Assembly: GCA_016933535.1 (NCBI GenBank)
Contig: JAFGAS010000037.1
Span: 1-47,721, forward strand
DNA: 47,721 nt
From: Candidatus Zymogenaceae bacterium
GTDB taxonomy: Bacteria; Desulfobacterota; Zymogenia; Zymogenales; Zymogenaceae
Reading direction: 5' to 3'
The first letter of the stretch is position 1. Each line of letters opens with the position of its first letter. Of this stretch, positions 37,714-47,321 are shown in pieces. The notes under the pieces were generated by a model, which was not told where the DNA came from, did no database searches, and was given only the letters and a program-made list of their open reading frames with translations. The position numbers and the translations under genes are program-made.

Positions 37714-39309
37714 CTACCGATTCTTTTTCGCGTATTCCTCGGCCAGCTTCACATACTCCATGAGGGCGTCGGGCGCGGCGGCCAGCGTCCCATCCACAAT
37801 CGTCACCATCGGGATTTCCCCCGATCTCAGCACAGGCTTTTCGTAGGCAGCGTATCCCAGCTCATGGACCCCGGTGCTGCCACGGCACGGTGACGGGGCC
37901 GATAGGTGCGGGGTCGACCGCGCGTATTTTTCGAACAGACCCGGCCAGTGGGGCGGCCCCCCCATCTGGGTGAGCGGTGTTACGGCCAACAGCGCGTCAT
38001 ACCACCCCTCTCCCGCGATGAGAAGCTCGGGAAAGACCGATTTCAGATCGGCCTTGATTGCTTTATACCCGTCATAAAGCGGGTAGTACGGGTCGTTGGT
38101 CCAGGCGTTGTCCGTATCCAGGAATACCCCGTCGAACTTGAACTCCTTGATCAATCCGTCAAAGGTCTCCATCAGCCGCTCCTGCCACGCCGGGGCGGCC
38201 GGGTTGAGCCAGATCTGCCAGCCGGGATCGTAGGAACGGTCCCCGCTCCAGTCGGGCTTGTTACCCAAAAAGACCGCCCCGCTGGCGTCGTGCAGCAGCG
38301 ATATCGGCCCGTACTCCGGGAAATCGGGGTGCTCCCGGTTCGTGCAGTTGGCCCCGAACATCGGCATTACCCGCGCCCCAAGAGAATGGGCACCCTCCAT
38401 GAGCCTGGCCAATCCCTCCGGCCCGCCCAGCCGCGGCTCCGGCCGATAGTCACCGTACTGCCAGTAATACCTCCCCTCCCATCCCGGCAGGTACGCAAGT
38501 ATCTGATCGGCGGGCATCCGTTCGGCGAACCACTTGATGACCGAAAGCATCTCCTTATATGTATTGAAGACATATCCGGAAAAATGCATCCCGTGAATCG
38601 AGAGGACGAGACTGATTTTCCTCATCCAATCCGGGACGTCAGGCCGCGAGTCGAACGGGCCAAAACCGTATGTCTTGGCAATTTTTTCCAAAAACAGCTC
38701 CGCCTCCCGCCGGGGGTCGGTTATCCGCGCCATTTCCCAGGGGGCGGTGGCAATCGCGGAGCCGAACCTGGTCGCCGGGGCCTCGTAGATCAGTTCCACG
38801 TCCACCCGGTCCCCCTCGGGGATAAAAGAAAACCGTTTGGGGCTAACCTCGTCGTCAAGAGATGAAAAGGATATATATCCGTCATCACCCTTGAGGAAGA
38901 CGATGGGCATCTTGAGCATGAAAATATTCCAGTGAGGGTAGTCAAACGTCATCCCGCCCGGCATGATCGGGAAGTCTTCAGAATGGTCGCTTAAGACGCT
39001 TGCCCCCCGCTGCCCCCATAAGATAACCTTGGCGGCACGCAGCTTCTCCCGGTGGGCGGCTTCCAGCTTAAACGTGAGGCCCGATGCGGTCTTTTCCACC
39101 AGAAACATCGCCCCGCCCTCGCAAGGCTCTCTTCCGCCCGCCCAGGACAAACCCCGGGCCGTTAGTATTGCCCGATCGCCCTCGATCTTCAACTCCGTGC
39201 GCTCGGGATCGATACCGTAGACGTTCTCGTGCGTGAATATCTCCAGGGAAAACTTCGTTCCGAAGATCTCGTACACCGGGTTTTTTTGATCGTAGCTGAG
39301 CCGCTGCAT
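37714..39309 (-). CDS. glycoside-hydrolase-like TIM-barrel protein
   Basis: The 531-residue protein lacks a signal peptide. An N-terminal beta-sandwich of about 200 residues (LSYDQKNPVYEIFGTKFSLEIF...) is followed by a barrel-like half with repeated strands. These include ILAYLPGWEGRYYWQYGDY, LGARVMPMFGANCTNREHPDF, a catalytic-like strand FDGVFLDTDNAW, and LLIAGEGWYDALLAV. The sandwich-plus-barrel order and the Asp-rich strand end are typical of large glycosidase families (GH-D/DUF6259-like), but the exact family is not certain. Lack of export signals implies an intracellular substrate such as an imported or stored oligosaccharide. TGAGGAGTTGTT precedes the ATG. It appears monocistronic. Confidence 0.68.
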   Translation of the reverse strand: MQRLSYDQKNPVYEIFGTKFSLEIFTHENVYGIDPERTELKIEGDRAILTARGLSWAGGREPCEGGAMFLVEKTASGLTFKLEAAHREKLRAAKVILWGQRGASVLSDHSEDFPIMPGGMTFDYPHWNIFMLKMPIVFLKGDDGYISFSSLDDEVSPKRFSFIPEGDRVDVELIYEAPATRFGSAIATAPWEMARITDPRREAELFLEKIAKTYGFGPFDSRPDVPDWMRKISLVLSIHGMHFSGYVFNTYKEMLSVIKWFAERMPADQILAYLPGWEGRYYWQYGDYRPEPRLGGPEGLARLMEGAHSLGARVMPMFGANCTNREHPDFPEYGPISLLHDASGAVFLGNKPDWSGDRSYDPGWQIWLNPAAPAWQERLMETFDGLIKEFKFDGVFLDTDNAWTNDPYYPLYDGYKAIKADLKSVFPELLIAGEGWYDALLAVTPLTQMGGPPHWPGLFEKYARSTPHLSAPSPCRGSTGVHELGYAAYEKPVLRSGEIPMVTIVDGTLAAAPDALMEYVKLAEEYAKKNR

Positions 39310-39491
39310 AACAACTCCTCATTGAATCTAATAGGTGAAATGGACGCGTATGCCCCCACTTGCCACGGTACCGCCCGCCCCTCCGTCCGACGGAGCCCCA
39401 AGGGCCGATGCGCTATTCCATAGGTCTCATACTATGGCCGGATAACCGTATGGAATAAACGCCGGTAATACGGATTATACCACATGCGGTA

Positions 39492-40628
39492 TTATTTTCC
39501 ACCCCCCGAACGGTAGGGTTGCGCCAGATATTTTTCGGCAAGCTCGATTCCCGCGCCTTCGACGTGTGTATCAATTGCCCTCCGATAAAACCCTACTGCC
39601 TTTTCCCTCCTGCGCGATAGGTCCTCGATCATTCCCAATCTTGCCAACGCCAGAGGTTGGACCCAGGCGTAATTCTTATCCCTGACCACGAGGGCCTTCG
39701 AGAGCTCCACAGCCGCCTCCTCATATTGCCCCTCATCCATGAGGAGCTTTCCCATCAGATGGTGATACCGGGGTACGATGGCCCCGTCGAAATAGGGCTG
39801 GCCGTCATCGATTTTTTCCCCGAGGGCCGTCGCGACCGTCCGGGCGCCTTCATGATCGCCCGTTTCCGAAAGCGCGTTGGCGTAGGGAAAATAGAGCTCC
39901 GGATTGTTCGGAAACTCATCTGTAAGCTCCCTCCCGTAGAAGACCGCCTCCGGGTACCGGTTCTCGATATTGGCCATGATCATCAACAGGGCAATCCTCG
40001 CACTTGTCTTCGTATAGACTCCCTTTTCCGCCGCCGTCTTCAGGTCCTCGATTCCCTGCTCTTTATCTCCGGGGATATGCAGTATTGAAAGGACAGATCG
40101 GGCAAACGGGGGCATCTCAGCCATCCCGTATGAGACAAGCCCCACGCCGTACCGAACGTCGGGATCATCGGGCGAGATACGCTCGGCCTCCTTAAGATAG
40201 TCTTCGGCACGCAGCGCCGCGGCCGCCGCCTTCAGATACTCCTTATGATCCAGTGAGAGCTGGGCCACCAGAGAATAGGCGGTGGCCAGCAGGAGATTTA
40301 CCCTCCCCTTTTCGTTTTCCCATTTGCCTCCTAGCGCGCATTCTATGCCCCTTTCCAAAAGGCCCTCGATGAGCGCCCGGTCTATCTCGTTCACCCCCTC
40401 CCGGGGAGGATAAGACATAAGGGCCATTGCCCGGTATATGTAGGGGGCGGGATTTGTCGGCTCCCTGTCTTCGATGGAGGCAAAGACCTTCTCGCCCCGG
40501 GCTATGTCGCCGTTGGAGATGAGATTGATCCCCCTGATAAGCTCGGACCTGAGCGACGCCTCTTCGGCCCCGACAATCGGCGGAAAAACGAACATAATCA
40601 TCAGGAAAAGGGCCGCCCGAATTTTCAT
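39492..40628 (-). CDS. exported TPR-repeat protein
   Basis: The protein has about 378 residues from ATG 40628; an in-frame ATG three codons upstream at 40637 lies within the preceding gene. The signal peptide is MKIRAALFLMIMFVFPPIVGA. Several tetratricopeptide-like helical pairs follow, for example ARGEKVFASIEDREPTNPAPYIYRAMALM, YLKAAAAALRAEDYLKEAERISPDDPDVRYGVGLV and YEEAAVELSKALVVRDKNYAWVQPLALARLG. The protein is expected in the periplasm as a scaffold. Its start nearly abuts the stop of the upstream membrane-protein gene, so the two are translated together. No enzymatic feature is seen. Confidence 0.82.
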   Translation of the reverse strand: MKIRAALFLMIMFVFPPIVGAEEASLRSELIRGINLISNGDIARGEKVFASIEDREPTNPAPYIYRAMALMSYPPREGVNEIDRALIEGLLERGIECALGGKWENEKGRVNLLLATAYSLVAQLSLDHKEYLKAAAAALRAEDYLKEAERISPDDPDVRYGVGLVSYGMAEMPPFARSVLSILHIPGDKEQGIEDLKTAAEKGVYTKTSARIALLMIMANIENRYPEAVFYGRELTDEFPNNPELYFPYANALSETGDHEGARTVATALGEKIDDGQPYFDGAIVPRYHHLMGKLLMDEGQYEEAAVELSKALVVRDKNYAWVQPLALARLGMIEDLSRRREKAVGFYRRAIDTHVEGAGIELAEKYLAQPYRSGGGK

Positions 40629-40629
40629 C

Positions 40630-41370
40630 TCACACATCCAGCCATGGGATCAAGAAGTATTTGCAGCCGATTACAAATTTGAGCGCCATACAGTAGGCCA
40701 GCCCACGCGTCACGAAGAGCCATCCCAGGATGATGTTTCCGAGAAACGACAACAGCAGGTAGATGATGTAGAAGTGATCGAGGGCAAACGGTATCCCGAT
40801 AAACTCGAAATACTTGACGGTAAAGAGGCTTGAAACGGCCGACATCAGGATAACCCCTGCGGTCTTATTCTTCGTCAGGCTCACCCCAATCGTCACCAGA
40901 CCCAGCCTGAGGATAGTCTCGTCGGCCAGCGCCGCCTTAAGCGGGATGGTAACCAGATAGAACGTCCCCCTCGGAATGGAAACGGGTGAGATGGCAAAAA
41001 AGTAGCGGTCGAAGACAACATACGATATCGCCACCATGGCTATCCCCCCGACCACCAGGATCGGCAGCGCCCGGATGAACTCTCGAAACTGCCCGAATCC
41101 GGGAAGGTCCAGCCGCTCCGAAAATGAAAATCCGACGAGTGCAGACAGGAAGAGGACGAACGTCAGCAGGACAAGCTCGATCATCAGAGATGTCCACGGA
41201 TCCTGTCCCGTAAGCCCGCCACCCCCCGACACGACAAACACAAGATAATGAAAATAGCCGACGGCCGAACCGGCGGCAATTATCGTGAGTATCGTCGACT
41301 TGACGATGACGGGACGTACATCCGCCTGCCGGGTCATGGTGCCCAACGCCCTGCGCAAGAGTTCGTTCAT
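40630..41370 (-). CDS. polytopic membrane protein, distantly CPBP-like
   Basis: The protein has about 246 residues and seven or eight hydrophobic segments. ATG 41370 is preferred to a TTG at 41415 because the longer start adds a basic extension without a ribosome site. A segment PLKAALADETILRLGLVTIGVSL followed by GVILMSAVSSLFTVKYF loosely recalls the EExxxR and later motifs of CPBP-family intramembrane proteases. The first acidic pair is DE, and the histidine motifs are weak, so protease activity is doubtful. It is co-transcribed with the TPR protein that follows. Function is unknown. Confidence 0.6.
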   Translation of the reverse strand: MNELLRRALGTMTRQADVRPVIVKSTILTIIAAGSAVGYFHYLVFVVSGGGGLTGQDPWTSLMIELVLLTFVLFLSALVGFSFSERLDLPGFGQFREFIRALPILVVGGIAMVAISYVVFDRYFFAISPVSIPRGTFYLVTIPLKAALADETILRLGLVTIGVSLTKNKTAGVILMSAVSSLFTVKYFEFIGIPFALDHFYIIYLLLSFLGNIILGWLFVTRGLAYCMALKFVIGCKYFLIPWLDV

Positions 41371-41465
41371 AGGTTTTTTTCTTTTCAGGATACCAAAAAA
41401 GGAAGGCCCCGTCAAGAATGCCCCATGGATGCGGCTTCGGGGAGAATCATCGTGGCGTGGGGGGG

Positions 41466-43154
41466 TTAGCCCCGCCGGATTTTAGTCATAATCCTTTGAT
41501 AACGCGCCAGCAGTTTCTTTTTGTCCAGCCCGATGTCTATGAAATCCCAGGGAAAGAGCTCGTCTTCATCGCGTTCGCGCATCACGTAGAAGTCGGGGTT
41601 GACCGGCGTTTCGCGAAAGGCCGCATTCCAGTCTTCGTCGTGCGTTGCGGCGCTTTCGAGGATATCGGCAACACGGCGGTCGCCTCGCGCCAGGAGCGCC
41701 TGAATAAAAGACCACTTCGGTGGCTCAAAGACCACCGATATCCCCCCGATCCCCCTGAGCGCCGATTGTATCCGCGCGATATCTTTTGAAAGGTCTTTCC
41801 TTTCGGCCATTGCCATCCACTGCAGGGGGGTATGTGGTTTGGGGACCAGCGGGGTTAGCGAGACCGTGACCCTTCCCGTCCTGCCGCCGCCCCGCGTGGC
41901 CGCGATAATCGTATGGCGTATACGTTTGGCGAGATCCGCGATGGCCTGGATATCCGAATCGTTCTGTCCGGGCATGCCCACCAGGAAGTATGTACGGACG
42001 CTCGTAATCCCGGCGGCAGCCGCCCGCTGGACGAGGCCGAGGATTTCCTCGTCGGACATGGTCTTTCCTATTATCCGCCGCACCCGCTCGGTGCCCGCCT
42101 CCGGCGCTATCGTCAGGGTCCTGACCGAGAGCGCCGACAAGAGCCCGATCCCCTCGTCGGTCAAGAGCTCCGTCCTGATCGACGGTAGGCCGACCGATCC
42201 CCCCCCCTGTTTTATTCGCTCAAGTATCCGTATAAGGCCGGGGTGACTCGATACCGCGGGTCCCAGCAGTCCCACCGTTTTCGTCAGCGTCATCCCCGTA
42301 TCGACGTCGGAAACTATATCGCCCTCCGGGCGCATCCTTACCGGGGCATAGAGCGCCGAGGCCACACAAAAGGCGCACCCGAAGGGACACCCCCGTTCGA
42401 TCTCCACCAGCAGCATATCGGAGAACTCCGCGTCTTTGCTCACGATGGGCGAACAGAGAGACATCCCGGCAAGATCCGCGGTCCTTTGTACCGTCACCCG
42501 GTCGCGGCCGCCCGTGACGCTGCCGAACGACGCGAGCCTTCCCCGGCCGTCGTAGGTTGCCTCAAAGTGTTCCGGCACATAGATTCCCTCGATCCGCGAG
42601 AGCGCATCCAGGACATCCCGCCTGTCGCCGTGCCGGCCGCCCATGTCCCTAATGAGCCCCATGATCGACGGCATCAGCTCCTCACCCTCTCCAAGCGCGA
42701 AAAAGTCTATAAATGGTGAGATCGTCTCTGGATTGATCTGGACGGCCGCGCCGCCCGCGCCAATCAGCGGGTATCCTTTATCTCTGGCCCGCGAGCGCAG
42801 CGCGATTCCGGAAAGGCCGAGTATCTTCAAAACGTTGAGATAATCGTTTTCAAACGATATAGAAAAGAGGAGGAGGTCCATTTCCCTCAGGCCCCGGCGC
42901 GATTCGAGCGTGAGGACCGGTTTGCCGGCCTTCTTGAGGGTGGATTCATGAACCGGTTCGGGAAGAAAGGCGCGCTCGGCGGCAACGTTAAACGTTTCGG
43001 CCGCCCGGGCAAAAACCGAGAGAAAGCCCAGATTGCTCATTCCCACGGCATACCGATTGGGATAGATGACGGCCGTCAAAAGCCCGCCCCCGTAAGGACC
43101 CGGACCCCGCTCCCGTCCCAGGAGTTCTATCAGATGCCGTTCATACGAAGACAC
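41466..43154 (-). CDS. radical SAM protein with B12-binding-like N-terminal domain
   Basis: The 562-residue protein has an N-terminal half with a Rossmann-type pattern (GLLTAVIYPNRYAVGMSNLGFLSVFARA, LLLFSISFENDYLNVLKIL, YPLIGAGGAAVQINPETISPFIDFFALGEGEE), as in cobalamin-binding radical SAM enzymes. The radical SAM core has the cluster motif Cys256-x3-Cys260-x2-Cys263 in EIERGCPFGCAFC. Later stretches TLTIAPEAGTERVRRIIGKT and TYFLVGMPGQNDSDI complete the barrel. The usual DxHxxG corrinoid motif is not evident. Its position after ftsZ is common in related genomes. Substrate is unknown; tRNA or protein modification are possible. It lies 32 bases past the ftsZ stop, likely in the same transcript. 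Confidence 0.85.
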   Translation of the reverse strand: MSSYERHLIELLGRERGPGPYGGGLLTAVIYPNRYAVGMSNLGFLSVFARAAETFNVAAERAFLPEPVHESTLKKAGKPVLTLESRRGLREMDLLLFSISFENDYLNVLKILGLSGIALRSRARDKGYPLIGAGGAAVQINPETISPFIDFFALGEGEELMPSIMGLIRDMGGRHGDRRDVLDALSRIEGIYVPEHFEATYDGRGRLASFGSVTGGRDRVTVQRTADLAGMSLCSPIVSKDAEFSDMLLVEIERGCPFGCAFCVASALYAPVRMRPEGDIVSDVDTGMTLTKTVGLLGPAVSSHPGLIRILERIKQGGGSVGLPSIRTELLTDEGIGLLSALSVRTLTIAPEAGTERVRRIIGKTMSDEEILGLVQRAAAAGITSVRTYFLVGMPGQNDSDIQAIADLAKRIRHTIIAATRGGGRTGRVTVSLTPLVPKPHTPLQWMAMAERKDLSKDIARIQSALRGIGGISVVFEPPKWSFIQALLARGDRRVADILESAATHDEDWNAAFRETPVNPDFYVMRERDEDELFPWDFIDIGLDKKKLLARYQRIMTKIRRG

Positions 43155-43186
43155 GTTCGCGTATCACCCGTCCCTTCACAAAATCG

Positions 43187-44353
43187 TCAGTCGGCCTTTT
43201 TCCTCAAAAACGTGGGAATATCGTATTCGGAATCTTCGCCGTTTACCGAAAGATTCTTCCTGGTCACCTTATCAATCGCTATGGCGTCCCGTTCCTTTCT
43301 GATAAAGGTCGGCATATCCAGGTCGCTCTTGGACTGCCCGATCACCGCCGCCGGCCCAATCTTGATGAGCTCCCGGCTGAGGCTGCCGTCGGCCTTCGAA
43401 AAGCCGGTGGCGATAACGGTAACCATCAGCTCGTCACCCATCATTTTATCGATAACGGCACCGAAGATGATGTGGGCCTCCGGATGCACCTCGTTCTGGA
43501 TGTAGATCATAGCGCCTTCCACGTCCTCAAGGGTCAGGTTTTCTCCGCCGGTAAGGTTGACGAGCACCCCCCGCGCCCCATGGATGGACAGTTCCTCCAG
43601 GAGGGGACTGGTCACCGCCCGCTTGGCCGCTTCGACCCCTTTATTATTGCCTTCGGCCTTACCGGTTCCCATGATGGCCATCCCGGTCTCCTCCATGACC
43701 GTCCTAATATCGGAGAAGTCGAGGTTTATGAGCCCCCGGACGGTTATCAGGTCCGATATGCCCTTGACGGCAAAATAGAGGATCTCATCGGCCCTCTTGA
43801 AGGCCGTAACGAGAGTCACGTCCTTTCCGGCGACCTCCAACAGCTTCTGGTTGGGAATGCACAACAGCGTATCGACGTGTTTGGCCAGCTCGATGATTCC
43901 GTCCTCGGCCTGTTCCATCCTCTTCTTATTCTCAAACGAGAACGGTTTGGTCACCACGGCTACCGACAGCGCCCCAACTTCCTTGGCGATCTCGGCACAG
44001 ACGGGGGCGCCGCCGGTGCCGGTCCCGCCTCCCATCCCGGCGGTGATGAAGACCATATGGGCGCCTTCCAGACATTCCCGGATCTTGTCGCGGTCTTCTT
44101 CAGCAGCCCGTTTTCCGACGTCGGGATTCGATCCCGCCCCAAGTCCCTTGGTAAGTTTGGCGCCGAGCTGCATTTTCAGAGAGGCCTTAGAGGCCGCCAG
44201 GGCCTGGGCGTCGGTATTGGCACATATAAAGTCGACCCCGGCAAGCCCCATCTCAATCATATTGTCCACGGCGTTGCCTCCGCCCCCACCCACACCGATA
44301 ACCTTGATCTTGGCCCCTCCCAGACTATTTTCTACAAACTCGAACATATCCAT
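43187..44353 (-). CDS. ftsZ: cell division protein FtsZ
   Basis: This 388-residue tubulin-like GTPase forms the division ring. The G-box AGMGGGTGTGGAP (105-117) is intact, as are the N-terminal IKVIGVGGGGGNAVDNMI and the T7-loop region NLDFSDIRTVM. The C-terminal membrane-tether peptide SEYDIPTFLRKKAD ends the protein. A Ser/Gln-rich linker is short, as in many deltaproteobacteria. GGAGGACCCAACC precedes the ATG at a good distance. It is the fifth gene of the murC-murB-ftsQ-ftsA-ftsZ run, 17 bases after ftsA. Confidence 0.98.
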   Translation of the reverse strand: MDMFEFVENSLGGAKIKVIGVGGGGGNAVDNMIEMGLAGVDFICANTDAQALAASKASLKMQLGAKLTKGLGAGSNPDVGKRAAEEDRDKIRECLEGAHMVFITAGMGGGTGTGGAPVCAEIAKEVGALSVAVVTKPFSFENKKRMEQAEDGIIELAKHVDTLLCIPNQKLLEVAGKDVTLVTAFKRADEILYFAVKGISDLITVRGLINLDFSDIRTVMEETGMAIMGTGKAEGNNKGVEAAKRAVTSPLLEELSIHGARGVLVNLTGGENLTLEDVEGAMIYIQNEVHPEAHIIFGAVIDKMMGDELMVTVIATGFSKADGSLSRELIKIGPAAVIGQSKSDLDMPTFIRKERDAIAIDKVTRKNLSVNGEDSEYDIPTFLRKKAD

Positions 44354-44370
44354 GGTTGGGTCCTCCGGGT

Positions 44371-45597
44371 TTAAAAGTAATCCTTGATAATCTCTTTGAA
44401 TCTATTGGTCACTTTATTGAATACGTTTTTTTCGCCCACGCGGAAGCGCGCCTGTCCCCCGTTCTTAAAGCCGTAGAGGACCAGCCCTACTCCCGTGGCA
44501 TACATCGGGTTATTTACCACGTCCACCAGACCGCCTATACCGGTCGGATAGCCGATCCGAACGGGCATATTGAAGATCTGCTCGGCCATCTCTCCCATCC
44601 CCTCCAGGAGCGACGACCCACCCGTCAGCACCACGCCGGACGCCAGAACGTCCAGATATCCCGAGCGCACGATATCCCGGTGGACGAGAGAGAGTATCTC
44701 CTCCACCCGCGGCTCGATGATTTCGGCCAAGATCTGCCGGGAGACGACCCGCGGTTTTCTCCCCCCTACGGACGGCACCTCGATCGTCTCGTCTTTTTCC
44801 ACGAGGGAGGCAAGGGCGCAGCCGCTCTTCTTCTTTATCCGTTCCCCGTCTATGACCGGCGTTCGCAATCCCACGGCGATATCGTTTGTCAGGTGGTCCC
44901 CGCCCAGGGCCAGGACCATCGTATGTTTAATGCTCCCCTGCGAAAAGATCGCCACGTCGGTCGTCCCCCCGCCGATATCCATGATAACGACCCCGAGCTC
45001 TTTCTCGTCCTCCGAGAGAACGGCCTCGGCCGAGGCCAATTGTTCAAGGACGATGGTAGAGACATCCAGACCCGTCCGGTTTACACAGCGGATGATGTTC
45101 TGGGCGCTGGTTACCGCCCCCGTTACGATATGTACCTTTGCCTCAAGGCGCACACCGCTCATCCCGATCGGCTCCTGTATGCCGTCTTGCTCGTCCACGA
45201 TGAACTCCTGAGGGAGGATGTGGATCACTTCCCGATCCACCGGTATGGCGATAGCGCGGGCGGCGTCGATGACCCGTTTTACATCGCTTTCGCTTACCTC
45301 CCGGTTCTTGACGGCGATAATTCCGTGGCTGTTGAATCCCTTGATATGTCCGCCGGCGATACCCACGAAAACCGACTTGATCTCGAGTCCCGCCATGAGC
45401 TCCGCTTCTGCGATCGCCTTTTTTATGGAGGAGACCGTGCTCTCTATATTAATCACCACCCCCTTGCGCAAACCCCGCGACGGCGTCGATCCGATCCCGA
45501 TGATCTCGACCTCACCATCGACCTGTTCGCCCACGATGGCACAGATCTTAGTGGTCCCGATATCAAGACCGACGAATATATTGCCGTTTGCCGTCAT
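44371..45597 (-). CDS. ftsA: cell division protein FtsA
   Basis: This 408-residue actin-like ATPase anchors FtsZ filaments to the membrane. The phosphate-1 motif FVGLDIGTTKICAIVGE opens the protein, the 1C (SHS2) domain follows from about residue 85, and MDIGGGTTDVAIF and VVLTGGSSLLEGM are the later nucleotide motifs. The C-terminal amphipathic helix (FNKVTNRFKEIIKDYF) is the membrane-targeting end. AAGGAGGTAAAATA precedes the ATG. It is encoded 27 bases after ftsQ and 17 before ftsZ, as in the classical division cluster. Confidence 0.97.
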   Translation of the reverse strand: MTANGNIFVGLDIGTTKICAIVGEQVDGEVEIIGIGSTPSRGLRKGVVINIESTVSSIKKAIAEAELMAGLEIKSVFVGIAGGHIKGFNSHGIIAVKNREVSESDVKRVIDAARAIAIPVDREVIHILPQEFIVDEQDGIQEPIGMSGVRLEAKVHIVTGAVTSAQNIIRCVNRTGLDVSTIVLEQLASAEAVLSEDEKELGVVIMDIGGGTTDVAIFSQGSIKHTMVLALGGDHLTNDIAVGLRTPVIDGERIKKKSGCALASLVEKDETIEVPSVGGRKPRVVSRQILAEIIEPRVEEILSLVHRDIVRSGYLDVLASGVVLTGGSSLLEGMGEMAEQIFNMPVRIGYPTGIGGLVDVVNNPMYATGVGLVLYGFKNGGQARFRVGEKNVFNKVTNRFKEIIKDYF

Positions 45598-45624
45598 TAT
45601 TTTACCTCCTTGCCTTGGGGCATA

Positions 45625-46431
45625 TTACATCACCGGCGCCCCTACCTTCACCACGACCCTGTTTTCTATGTTCAGGTAGATATACCGGATGGGACCTCGT
45701 TTTTGAGCATCGTCGAGTACTTCGGTAATCCGTCTTACTTTCTCTTCGAAGGGCGGCGTTCCAAACCGGACCTCGATCCCCTGTCCAGTTAAAACGCTGT
45801 ATCCCATGACGCCGTCAAACATCACCGTTTTAACCTGTCCTTTTGCGATAAGCCGATTGTCGGAAACAAGCTTCAAGAGCCGCGCGCCTTCGACGTATTC
45901 GTCGTGAGTCGTCATCCCCAAAAAGGTTGGAAGCCCGGCGATATCCGTATCGATCGCGGCCAGTTCCCCGTCCGGATCAACAAAACGGCGCCCTTCGTCG
46001 GTGACGGTTCGCGCCACCGGCGCGTGCTCGGTGATCGTAATCACCAGCTTGTTGGGAAAATCCCTCTTGACCTCGGCCTCTTTGACCCAATCTATTTTTT
46101 CCACCTGCTCCCGTATCGCGACGAGGTCCGTCTCTAGAAGAGGGCTTCCCGCCGCAAATCCAATGGCGCCGCCGATTTCGCCCCGATCGGACATCACGAC
46201 CCCGATCACGTCAACGCCCTCCAGACGAAAATATGACGACTCTCCGATCTTCTCGCCGAGATCGGGCAGTATCCGCACGGCGCCGTATATAAGCATTCCC
46301 AAGAGCCCGAGCGCGCAGACGGCCGCAATCAGGGTCTTCGGCTTTCTCGTCGCCCCGTCTTTTTCTGCCTTTTCTTTTCCGTTCCTGACGGTAAATTCCG
46401 ACGGTCCTATATCTTTGAGGTCTCTGGTCAC
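45625..46431 (-). CDS. ftsQ: cell division protein FtsQ
   Basis: This 268-residue bitopic division protein has a short cytoplasmic basic arm (KEKAEKDGATRKPK) and one transmembrane helix (TLIAAVCALGLLGMLIYGAV). A POTRA domain follows (SSYFRLEGVDVIGVVMSDRGEIGGAIGFAAGSPLLETDLVAI...WVKEAEVKRDFPNKLVITITEHAPVA), then the FtsQ beta domain. It links FtsA/FtsZ to the periplasmic division machinery. It starts with GTG at 46431, whose G is shared with the murB stop (TAGTG), and a GGGGAGGA ribosome site lies inside murB. No ddl lies between murB and ftsQ. Confidence 0.93.
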   Translation of the reverse strand: MTRDLKDIGPSEFTVRNGKEKAEKDGATRKPKTLIAAVCALGLLGMLIYGAVRILPDLGEKIGESSYFRLEGVDVIGVVMSDRGEIGGAIGFAAGSPLLETDLVAIREQVEKIDWVKEAEVKRDFPNKLVITITEHAPVARTVTDEGRRFVDPDGELAAIDTDIAGLPTFLGMTTHDEYVEGARLLKLVSDNRLIAKGQVKTVMFDGVMGYSVLTGQGIEVRFGTPPFEEKVRRITEVLDDAQKRGPIRYIYLNIENRVVVKVGAPVM

Positions 46432-47321
46432 TAGTCCTCCCCGATTATCTTGATCTCGGGTTCGAGCTCGATACCCCGTTCATCCCGGGCTTTTAGGACA
46501 ATCCGGTCGATGAGCGAGAGTATATCGACGGCCCTGGCCCCCCCGCGGTTCACGATAAAGTTAGCGTGAAGCTCCGACACCTCAGCCCCCCCAACCCTTG
46601 TCCCCTTGAAGCCGAGCTCCGCGATGACCCTGCCGGCCGGCATACCCGGGGGATTCTTGAAGACCGACCCGGCCGAAGGCAGTGACAGGGGCTGCCGGTC
46701 GCGGCGCCAGGCGAGTTTCTCGGTGACAACCTGCGAGATTTCCTCACGGTCTCCGCTGCCCAGCGACAGCCGCACATCCAGGATGATCTCCGCGCCGCCC
46801 AGTTTGGATGACCGGTAGCCCAGACCCAGCTGGTCTCTTGTCTTCTCATAGACCGTCCCGTCGGGTCCCAGCATGGTTGCCGCATTGACAACACTATCCA
46901 TATATGCCCCGTGGGCTCCCGCGTTCATCACGACCGCCCCGCCCATGCTTCCGGGAATACCCGCCAGTTTCTCCAACCCCGTAAGCGACCATTCCATACA
47001 ACGATTGACCACTTCCATGATGGCCGCGCCCGCCCCCGCCGACACGACCTCCGGGTCAGTTCGCTCTATCTTCGTTATCTCTTCCATCGAAACCACGCAC
47101 CCCCTGATGCCGCCGTCCCGGACGAGCAGGTTCGTTCCCCTGCCGAGGATAAAGACCGCTACGCCCCGCTCGTGGAGTATCCCCACGGCGGCCGCAAGGT
47201 CATCGATGTCGGCCGGCACGATGAAGACATCGGCGGGCCCCCCGACCCGATACGAGGTGTGGCGCGCCATCGGCTCATCAAAAAGAACCGTTCCCCGTAT
47301 AGTCCGTTCAAGGCTTTGCAT
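46431..47321 (-). CDS. murB: UDP-N-acetylenolpyruvoylglucosamine reductase
   Basis: This 296-residue FAD enzyme reduces the enolpyruvyl group with NADPH to give UDP-MurNAc. The FAD-binding domain shows TSYRVGGPADVFIVPADIDDLAAAV and FILGRGTNLLVRDGGIRGCVV. The catalytic segment is LPSAGSVFKNPPGMPAGRVIAELGFKGTRVGGAEVSELHANFIVN, with the active-site Ser in AGSVFKNP, and EPEIKIIGED closes the C-terminus. It is of the shorter type II. It starts inside the end of murC (overlap of 14 bases) and shares a base with the ftsQ start, so the three genes are translated as a block. Confidence 0.97.
   Translation of the reverse strand: MQSLERTIRGTVLFDEPMARHTSYRVGGPADVFIVPADIDDLAAAVGILHERGVAVFILGRGTNLLVRDGGIRGCVVSMEEITKIERTDPEVVSAGAGAAIMEVVNRCMEWSLTGLEKLAGIPGSMGGAVVMNAGAHGAYMDSVVNAATMLGPDGTVYEKTRDQLGLGYRSSKLGGAEIILDVRLSLGSGDREEISQVVTEKLAWRRDRQPLSLPSAGSVFKNPPGMPAGRVIAELGFKGTRVGGAEVSELHANFIVNRGGARAVDILSLIDRIVLKARDERGIELEPEIKIIGED

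Noticed and set aside
44356..45792. 478-codon plus-strand frame opposite ftsA
   Set aside because: Lies antisense to ftsA and ftsQ, both with full family motifs; composition is that of a shadow frame.
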